Assembly (NCBI GenBank): GCA_948146395.1
Contig: OX411546.1
Span: forward strand, 20,167,158 to 20,231,157
Reading direction: 5' to 3'
DNA: 64,000 nucleotides
From: Fragum whitleyi
Lineage: Eukaryota > Mollusca > Bivalvia > Cardiida > Cardiidae
Positions within the stretch are counted from its first letter, which is position 1. The number at the start of each line of letters is the position of its first letter. The notes beneath the pieces are model-generated. The model made no database searches, was not told the DNA's origin, and saw nothing but the letters and a program-made list of their open reading frames with translations. Of the stretch, positions 56,370 to 64,000 are shown in pieces. A program made the position numbers and the translations under genes.

Positions 56370-58712
56370 AGCTCACCTGAGCACGAAGTGCTCAAGGTGA
56401 GCTTTTGGGGTTACTTGATGTCCGTCGTCCGTCGTCCGTTGTGCGTTGTGCGTTGTGCGTTGTGCGTCGTGCGTCGTCAACATTTACCTTGTGGACACTC
56501 TAGAGGCCATATTTTTAGCCCAATCAACCTGAAAATTGGTCAGAATGATTATCTTGATAAAATCTTGGACAAGTTCGAAATTGGGTCAACTGGGGTCAAA
56601 AACTAGGTCACAGGGTCAAATCTTAGAAAAACCTTGTGGACACTCTAGAGGCCATATTTTTGGCCCAATCAACCTGAAAATTGGTCAGAATGATTATCTT
56701 GATGAAATCTCAGACAAGTTCGAAATTGGGTCAAGTGGGGTCAAAAACTAGGTCACGGGGTCAAATCTTAGAAAAATCTTGTGGACACTCTAGAGGCCAT
56801 ATTTTTAGCCCAATCAACCTGAAAATTGGTCAGAATGATTATCTTGATGATATCTCGGACAAGTTTGAAATTGGGTCAAGTGGGGTCAAAAACTAGGTCA
56901 CGGGGTCAAATCTTAGAAAAATCTTGTGGACACTCTAGAGGCCATATTTTTAGCCCAATCAACCTGAAAATTGGTCAGAATCATTATCTTCATGAATTCT
57001 CGGACAAGTTCGAAATTGGGTCGACTGGGGTCAAAAACTAGGTCACGGGGTCAAATCTTAGAAAAACCTTGTGGACACTCTAGAGGCCATATTTTTAGCC
57101 CAATCAACCTGAAAAATGGTCAGAATGATTATCTTGATGAAATCTCGGACAAGTTCGAAATTGGGTCAAGTGGGGTCAAAAACTAGGTCACGGGGTCAAA
57201 TCTTAGAAAAACCTTGTGGACACTCTAGAGGCCATATTTTTCGCCCAATCAACCTGAAAATTGGTCAGAATGATTATCTTGATGAAATCTCGGACGAGTT
57301 CGAAATTGGGTCAAGTGGGGTCAAAAACTAGGTCACGGGGTCAAATCTTGGAAAAATCTTGTGGACACTCTAGAGGCCATATTTTTAGCCCAATCAACCT
57401 GAAAATTGGTCAGAATGATTATCTTGATGATATCTCGGACAAGTTCGAAATTGGGTCAAGTGGGGTCAAAAACTAGGTCACAGGGTCAATTCTTAGAAAA
57501 ACCTTGACACTCTAGAGGTCATATTTTTAGCCCAATCAACCTGAAAATTGGTCAGAATTATTATCTTGATGAAATGTCGGACAAGTTCGAAATTGGGTCA
57601 AGTGGGGTCAAAAACTAGGTCACGGGGTCAAATCTTAGAAAAACCTTGTGGACACTCTAGAGGCCATATTTTTAGCCCAATCAACCTGAAAATTGATCAG
57701 AATGATTATCTTTATGAAATCTCGGACAAGTTGGAAATTGGGTCAAGTGGGGTCAAAAACTAGGTCACGGGGTCAAATCTTAGAAAAACCTTGTGGACAC
57801 TCTAGAGGCCATATTTTTAGCCCAATCAACCTGAAAATTGGTCAGAATGATTATCTTGATGAAATCTCGGACAAGTTCGAAATTGGGTCAAGTGGGGTCA
57901 AAAACTAGGTCACGGGGTCAAATCTTAGAAAAACCTTGTGGACACTCGAGAGGCCATATTTTTAGCCCAATCAACCTGAAAATTGGTCAGAATGATTATC
58001 TTTATGAAATCTCGGACAAGTTCGAAATTGGGTCAAGTGGGGTCAAAAACTAGGTCAAGGGGTCAAATCTAAGAAAAACCTTGTGGACAGTCTAGAGGCC
58101 ATATTTTTAGCCCAATCAACCTGAAAATTGGTCAGAATGATTATCTTGGTGAAATCTCGGACAAGTTCGAAATTGGGTCAAGTGGGGTCAAAAACTAGGT
58201 CACGGGGTCAAATCTTAGAAAAACCTTGTGGACACTCTAGAGGCCATATTTTTAGCCCAATCAACCTGAAAAATGGTCGGAATGATTATCTTGATGAAAT
58301 CTCGGACAAGTTCGAAATTGGGTCAAGTGGGGTCAAAAACTAGGTCACGGGTCAAATCTTAGAATAATCTTGTGGACACTCTAGAGGCCATATTTTTAGC
58401 CCAATCAACCTGAAAATTGGTCAGAATGATTATCTTGATGATATCTCGGACAAGTTCGAAATTGGGTCAAGTGGGGTCAAAAACTAGGTCACGGGGTCAA
58501 ATCTTAGAAAAACCTTGTGGACACTCTAGAGGCCATATTTTTAGCCCAATCAACCTGAAAATTGGTCAGAATGATTATCTTGATGAAATCTCGGACAAGT
58601 TCGAAATTGGGTCAAGTGGGGTCAAAAACTAGGTCACGGGGTCAAATCTTAGAAAAACATTTTAAGATTGTTAATTCAGGTGAGCGATTAAGGGCCACTA
58701 TGGCCCTCTTGT
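56370..58712 (+). mobile_element. Helentron-like element, type 1, copy 1e (15 monomers of 145 bp)
   Basis: The longest and most regular copy. 5' hairpin after TTTTT, short repeats (CGTTGTGCGTTGTGCG), then fifteen monomers starting CTTGTGGACACTCTAGAGGCC at about 56488 and every 145 bp, one of them shortened near 57502. Neighbouring monomers differ at only a few sites, so the array expanded recently. 3' end: TTCAGGTGAGC, hairpin AGGGCCACTATGGCCCT and CTTGT, abutting a type-3 element. Confidence 0.9.
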
Positions 58713-59900
58713 TATTATACGCCGCCGGAGGCGGACATTTACTGGCGTCATCTTCTCCGTCTGTCCATCCGTCCGTCCACTTTTCTTGTCAAGGCAACTC
58801 CTCCTAAGTTTCTGGCTAGATCTTCTTGAAACTTGGTCAATGTTACCACCTCAATTGGAAGATGTGCATGAAGGAAGGATTTTATGGTTCGTTGATTTTT
58901 AGCTCCACTGGCCGAAGGCCACCGAGCTATTGTCATGGCGGAGTGTCTGTCGTGCGTGCGTCCGTCCGTGCGTAAACTTTTTCTTTAAACATCTTCTCCT
59001 CCAAAACCTATGGGCGGATTTTGATGAAACTTGGTAGAAATGTTCCTTGGGTGACCCTCTTCTAAAATTGCTAAAGAAATTTTGATTGACCCCCAAATAT
59101 GGGCATGGCAGGGCGGGGCTTATTTTGAGCCCGAAATCTTTGAATGACATCTCCTCCTGAACCACTGGGCCGATTTCAACCAAACTTTACCAAAATGTTC
59201 CTGGGGTAACCCTTTTCAAAAATTGTTCCTGAAATTTTGATTGGCCCCCAAATATGGGCGTGGCAGGGTGGGGCTTTTCTGAGCCCGAAATCTTTGAACG
59301 ACATTTCCTCCTGTACCATTGGGCCGATTTCAATGAAATTTTACCAGAATCTTCCTTGGGAGACCCTTTCCAAAAGTTGCTCTCAAAATTTCGATTGGCC
59401 CATAAATATGGGTGTGGCAGGGTGGAGCTTATTTTGAGCCCGAATTCTTTGAAGGACATCTCCTCCTGAATCACTGGGCTGATTTCAATGAAATTTCACC
59501 AGAATGTTCCTTCTGTGACCCTTTTCAAAAATTGTATGCGAAATATTAATTAGCCCTTAAATATTGGCATGTCAGGGTGTGGCTTATTTTGAGCCCGAAG
59601 TCTTTGAACTACATCTCCTGATGAAGGTTGTGCCAATTTCAATGGAACTTGAGAATTTTGGTGCAATGTGAGCCATACCCAGTTAATTAATATAAAATAG
59701 GTCTTAACAGATTTCAAAGTGTTGTTTTCATTCAAAGAAAGATTCATTTAATGCAAGTCTAATGATGTTAAAGCCAGTGGAACGATACAGGCCCTCTTGG
59801 GCCTCTTGTTGCCTAAGTTATGCCCCTTATAAACTTAGTCTCTGGGTCCACTTTTCTTGTCAACGCAACTCCTCCTAAGTTTCTGGCTAGATCTTTTTGA
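58713..59900 (+). mobile_element. Helentron-like element, type 3 (variant), copy 3c, split by copy 2e
   Basis: Begins TATTATACGCCGCC-GGA-GGCGGAC directly after the end of 1e, then GTCCATCCGTCCGTCC and a monomer with CTCCTAAGTTTCTGGC, cut at 58910 in GATTTTT and resumed after 59809 with GCCTAAGTTATG; a second CTCCTAAGTTTCTGGC follows. The 3' end is not found; a C-rich run at about 59902 closes it. Confidence 0.7.
58911..59809 (+). mobile_element. Helentron-like element, type 2, copy 2e
   Basis: Complete: 5' hairpin CCACTGGCC-GAA-GGCCACCG, CGTGCGTCCGTCC repeats, about four monomers, the tail shared with 2c (TGAGCCATACCC, GTGTTGTTTTCATTC), GCCAGTGGAACGATACAGG, hairpin AGGCCCTCTTGGGCCT and CTTGT. 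Inserted in a T-run of 3c followed by GCC, the same local context as the insertion in 1d. Confidence 0.85.
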
Positions 59901-59934
59901 CCCCCCCACCCCCCACCCCTGACACTACTAATGT

Positions 59935-60545
59935 ATATAAAACAATGGCCAATTAATGGAAAAAACGGAACACACATGAATACGGATACAGCCAGAGCAG
60001 GTAAAGTAAAGCATTTAGGCCGTTTGACAAAGGTTTATGCAAAGGGGTTTTACTTTACTTTTCATCACGTGACAGCCCTCTCGAGACGAGTGTCTGCAAT
60101 TTTTTAAGTGTTTCTATAAACACTTACCCTTTCTTTATTTGAGAATGAAAATTGCGGGACAATTAATTATTATCTTTTTAAAGAATCTTTTAGGCAGATA
60201 ACACCATAATTTTAATTATGAGATTACAGAGGAACAATTGTCATTATAAAATAAGATTAATATAACCTAGATCATCTTATTATCATTGCTTTCCTTTTAT
60301 ACCCAATGGATCAGAAAACCACTCTTTAAACCCCATCCGGGATTCCGAAAGTTATCGAAACCTTGCAATTAAAGGACTTTGGTTGACGATTGGCGATATA
60401 TGTTGAGAAATTTTTATCTACAGCAAGATGCAAACTTGGGTCATGTCATTTTCCTCTTATCGTAATTTTACATGTAAATTTCTCTTTTCTCAACAAATGG
60501 CAGAATTACTCTAGTAGCCAACAGGAACGTCCACCATTAGTACTT
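59935..60545 (+). repeat. Repeat P, copy 2 (uninterrupted)
   Basis: Reverse-orientation partner of 28655-29925. Around 60187-60192 (GAATCTTTTAGGCAGATAAC) it shows the site that holds element 1a in the other copy. No protein was recognised. Confidence 0.75.
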
Positions 60546-60554
60546 TCAGTACTT

Positions 60555-60994
60555 TGATTTCAGAATGTTATCGATGGATATCAATCAAACTTTATTGGTA
60601 TGATCCTTGAGTGACCCTTTATCAATCTACAAAAAATTATTGTTATTGGATGTGAATTGTTGATTTTTATGGGCGAAGGTCATTTCTCTCTATATATAGT
60701 GGAAACTTTCAAAATCATTTTCTCAAAATGGAATAGATGGATATCAATCAAACTTTATTGGTATGATCCTTAGGTGACCCATTATCATGCAGCCAAAAAT
60801 TATTGTGATTGGATTAAAAAAAATGTCTTTTATGGGTGGATGTCATTTCTCTATATGTTATAAAGTAGTCCCTTTGAAAATCATTTTCAAAAACAGTAGA
60901 ACCCAAAATATCTAAAATCCAGTAAAAATGTTGATTTGCTTTTACAAGAATTTCAAGCCTGTGGAGCAACTCAAGCCATTCATGGCTTTCTAGT
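60555..60994 (+). mobile_element. Helentron-like element, type 2 (variant), 5'-truncated
   Basis: Two to three monomers (GATGGATATCAATCAAACTT, GATCCTTGAGTGACCC), then AAGCCTGTGGAGCAACTC, hairpin AAGCCATTCATGGCTT and CTAGT, as in 2d. The 5' hairpin is absent; it starts at the end of repeat P. Confidence 0.75.
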
Positions 60995-62032
60995 TTCTCA
61001 TACTATCCTTTCCTCTCATCCTTTCTATAGGTCCCATGCTTTCCAGGGCTTACTCAGGGTCAAAATTTCTTTTAGCCAACACTTTAGCAAATTTAGCCAA
61101 TTTATGGGACTTTAGCCAATCTTTAGTCAGAAAACGGGCCAGAATAACATATAAGAAATCTTTACTATTTCAATATTATTTATTTATATATATATAATCA
61201 AAAAGCAAAATCAAAGTAGTGGGATGTCAAAATAGCTGTGTCTTCCGTGTCCGAAAATCTTGCCATTAACCTTTTGATCAATTAACAACGTATTCAACCT
61301 TTAATTTCCATTGCTGAACAAATCTCAGCAAATCAACCGATAAAAGGATGGAAAAGCACTTAACCAATAAATCAAACTGTTAGATCATCATTTAAACTAT
61401 AATCCCGACTGCGTAGTTAAGGTTCATGTAAAGTGTCTGAGACCCAATTTTAAGGGCGCTTCCTTAGCCAAGAAAAAGCAGTAGGTCCAGGTAAATTGTA
61501 TATCAAAATGAAGCTATGTCTAACCACAAGCAGATGAGCAACATAAGGCCACCATAGGTATAGTGGTAAAGCCAAAACATTGTTGAAAATGGCCATTTCG
61601 TACAGAACAAGCAACTGCATGACAGTTCGATAAAAATGGCTCATATATTAACAAAGTACAGTCTAAAGCACCACCAAGGTACTACTGCAACCTAAGCAAG
61701 ATATAAAACTCTTCTCAAAAGGCTCCTTTGAAACAATCAATTTCCATCTATTTTTTCAACATACTTCGGTCTGTTTTCAAAATAGATGTAAGGTATGGTG
61801 CAACAGCACACCAAAATATTGTGAAATATTATCTGCGATTTATTTCAAATTATAGTTTTTGAATTCAATGTTCTATAATGAATTACTATATATTTATCAT
61901 TCAGTGAAATAGAAATTGATATATTGCTAAACAACCTTACAGGTATATAAACTATTGTGAATCATTGTTGACCTGTCACTCATTTAATATTCCTGTTGAC
62001 CTTCATTGATATTCGGAACCCACTTCCTTATT
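60995..62032. other. Intergenic DNA, no gene recognised
   Basis: The word TTTAGCCAA or close variants recurs four times at about 61070-61125. The rest is AT-rich and unassigned; the minus frame at 61450-61644 has no recognisable domain. Confidence 0.5.
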
Positions 62033-63170
62033 AGCTCACCTGAGCACGAAGTGCTCAAGGTGAGCTATTGTGATCGTAGAATGTCCGTCGTCCGTCGTCA
62101 GTCGTGCGTCGTGCGACGTCCGTCGTCCGTCGTCCACAATTTCTTTAAACATCTTCTCCTCCTAAACCAGTGGGCCAATCTTGATGAAACTTGGCAGGGA
62201 TGTTCCTTGGGTCAAGCTCTACCAAAGTTGTTCAAATAATTGAAATCCACCCTTAACTTTCCCTTTACCCTTAACAAAAAGGGTGAAAATATGAAAATCT
62301 TTAAAAATCTTCTTCTCTGAAACCAGAAGTCAGACAGCTTTCATATTTGGTATGTAGCATCATCTAGTGGACCTCTACCAAGTTTGTTCATATCAGGACC
62401 CTGGGGTCATATTTGGGCTTTGCCTGGCCCCAACCCTTTTTACATAGAATCAAAGAGCGAAAATCTTTAAAAATCTTCTTCTCTGAAACCAGATGGCAGA
62501 CAGCTTTCATATTTGGTATGTAGCATCACCTAGTGGGCCTCTACCAAGTTTGTTCATATCAAGACCCTTGGGTCATATTTGGGCTTTGCACGGGTGCATC
62601 CCTTTATCTCTTATGAGCACGAAGGGTAAAAAAATGAAAATCTTCAAAAATCTTCTTCTATGAAACCAGAAGGCAGACAGCTTTCATAATTGGTATGTAG
62701 CATCATCTAGTGGACCTCTACCAAGTTTGTTCATATCAAGACCCTAGGATCATATTTTGGCTCCACCCGGGCGCAACCCTTTTTACATAGAATCAAAGAG
62801 CGAAAATCTTTTAAATTCTTCTTTAATCAAAACCAGAGGGCACACTGCTTTCATTTTTGGTATGTAGCATCATCTAGTGGGCCCCTACCAAGTTCGTTCA
62901 TATCAAGACCCTTGGGTCATATTTGGGCTCCACCCGGGCGCATCCCATTCAGCTCATCTGAGCATGATGTGTGAAAAAAGGAAAACCTTCAAAAATCTTC
63001 TTCTCTTAAACCAGAAGGTTGACAGTTTTCATCTTTACTCTGAAAAACGTTCCATGGTATTGATTTGAGGCAATTATCTTCTTTTTTACATCTGCCTATC
63101 CAATTAATGTGATGTCTCAGGGGTCAAAGAGACTCAGGTGAGCGATCTAGGACCATCTTGGTCCTCTTGT
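62033..63170 (+). mobile_element. Helentron-like element, type 1 ends with different monomers, copy 1f
   Basis: The 5' hairpin is that of type 1 (GCTCACCTGAGCAC-GAA-GTGCTC), and short CGTC repeats follow, but the five monomers (about 167-177 bp; CTTCTTCTCTGAAACCAGA, GGTATGTAGCATCATC, CTACCAAGTTTGTTCATATC) differ from those of 1b-1e. A first half-monomer (GAAACTTGGCAGGGATGTTCC) resembles type 2. 3' end: CTCAGGTGAGC, hairpin AGGACCATCTTGGTCCT and CTTGT. Confidence 0.85.
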
Positions 63171-63897
63171 ATAGATTCTAAATACGCGAACAGTACATTC
63201 AAATAACAAAATATACCTATTGGTGATAAATGACCAGACATATCTCTATGTGAATGGTCTGGAACTTGCAATATAGAGGTCCGAAGATCGAATCCCTTAC
63301 TCGCCTGATTTTTTTTATACTATTATTTTTTGTTGTTCTTGTAAATACGATGTTACTTTTAATGGATGTAATTCAAATCTTTGTGTATAAAAAAGCACGA
63401 CACAGTTAACTTAATTTTGTTCATCGTTCTGTGTGGGTTATCCATTTCATATTCTGCATCAAGTGATTTCTCATTGCTAAGTAGCTTACGCGCATCAGAA
63501 AACGTGTTTTATTGTTTTTTTTGTAGAAAAAAATACAGGATAAATTTATCACACCCCTCAAAATAAAATAAGAAATTGATACAGAATTTCGTAAAAAGGA
63601 ATTAACAGAAGTAACGGCAAGCAATGAAATATGTCGTACGGTAAGAAAAATAGTAATAATATCATTAGCATTAAATGTCATGAACGAAAGAAGATAATTC
63701 AACTGAGTCAGTTAGGTGCTGCTTTAGAGAGAAAAAAAGGCTTAGTTTACAATCAAAGCCTTGTGATCTCAGCTTGAATAAGTGACAACAGCTTATTAAT
63801 TCCATGAAAATTAAAGTAATGGGACATTTGATTAATAAAAACTTGTCAATATAGAATATTACAAACAAGAAATTCAAGAGACAATAAAACTGACTCT
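63171..63897. other. Intergenic DNA, no gene recognised
   Basis: GGTCCGAAGATCGAATCCC at about 63279 is B-box-like but without a tRNA fold. A frame around 63381-63566 has a signal-peptide-like stretch (NLILFIVLCGLSISYSA) but starts without ATG and ends soon after, so it is not called. Confidence 0.45.
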
Positions 63898-64000
63898 TTA
63901 TTATACGCCCGTCGAAGACGGGACATATTATGGGATCACCCGTGGCGTCCGGCGTCCGGTTGTCCGGGCGTCAGGCGGCGTCCACTTCTTTGTCCGGAGC
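63898..64000 (+). mobile_element. Helentron-like element, type 3, copy 3d (cut by window end)
   Basis: TATTATACGCCCGTC-GAA-GACGGGAC, then ATTATGGGATCACCCGTGGC and CGTCCACTTCTTTGTCCGGAGC, matching the start of 3b at 48286. It gives the undamaged form of the type-3 5' hairpin. Confidence 0.85.

Noticed and set aside
36000..58660. Nuclear-receptor-type AGGTCA repeats (CTAGGTCA, GGGTCA) as a regulatory array
   Set aside because: AGGTCA and GGGTCA half-sites do occur several times per monomer, but they come with the repeat and vary between types; without binding data this is only a possibility.
35578..63170. CRISPR-like array
   Set aside because: Regular spacing is due to tandem monomers without distinct spacers, inside eukaryotic mobile elements.
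63381..63566. Small secreted protein with a signal peptide
   Set aside because: The hydrophobic stretch looks good but the frame has no ATG before it, and the downstream part is short and ends in AT-rich sequence. It could be an exon, but nothing supports that.

Overview
The window looks like AT-rich, gene-poor nuclear DNA of a bivalve or closely related mollusc. The grounds are: interspersed families beginning AGCTCACC or AGCTCCACTGG with internal 145-170 bp tandem units (as in mollusc pearl/Helentron-like repeats), tRNA-derived SINEs, a CR1/L2-group LINE with an esterase domain in ORF1, long GA/CT microsatellites, and one intron-bearing-style animal gene. The species cannot be named from the sequence. 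Nothing bacterial or plasmid-like was seen, and there is no CRISPR array or rRNA.

Layout. 1-3.5 kb: no gene, but a 415-bp near-perfect palindrome. 3.54-9.53 kb: an apparently full-length LINE (about 6 kb) with two ORFs and an (ATT)n tail, sitting inside a split copy of a dispersed repeat; it is dead (two in-frame TGA codons in ORF1, two frameshifts in ORF2). 9.5-20 kb: short dispersed repeats, three related hairpins, a 650-bp CT tract, and four copies of a roughly 430-bp MITE family; one copy carries a SINE with a clean 11-bp target duplication. 20.87-22.13 kb: the only convincing host protein gene, a type II membrane protein of the GT11 (alpha-1,2-fucosyltransferase-like) family that lacks the usual HxRR motif. 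22-35.5 kb: palindromes, degenerate MITEs, a second SINE family, and two promoter-like motif clusters without a recognised gene.

35.5 kb to the end is a nest of non-autonomous elements of at least three types. All share one plan: start after a T-run, a 5' hairpin with a GAA (or GGA) loop, CGTC-rich short repeats, an array of tandem monomers, a 3' subterminal inverted repeat matching the 5' hairpin arm, a 3' hairpin, and an end in CTTGT or CTAGT. This is the layout expected of Helentron-associated elements (HINEs). Several are nested in one another or abut head to tail. Into one type-3 element a 3,922-bp transposon with perfectly identical 456-bp terminal inverted repeats and a 5-bp target duplication (TAGAT) has inserted; it encodes no recognisable transposase.

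Insertion order can be read directly: type-2 element(s) into type-1 copy 1d; type-2 copy 2e into type-3 copy 3c; type-1 copy 1a into repeat P (an empty allele-like paralogue is at 60.19 kb); the 456-bp-TIR transposon into type-3 copy 3b; and a tRNA-derived SINE into a MITE. Apart from the GT11-like gene, almost everything recognisable is mobile DNA or its debris, so the genes do not form a pathway.
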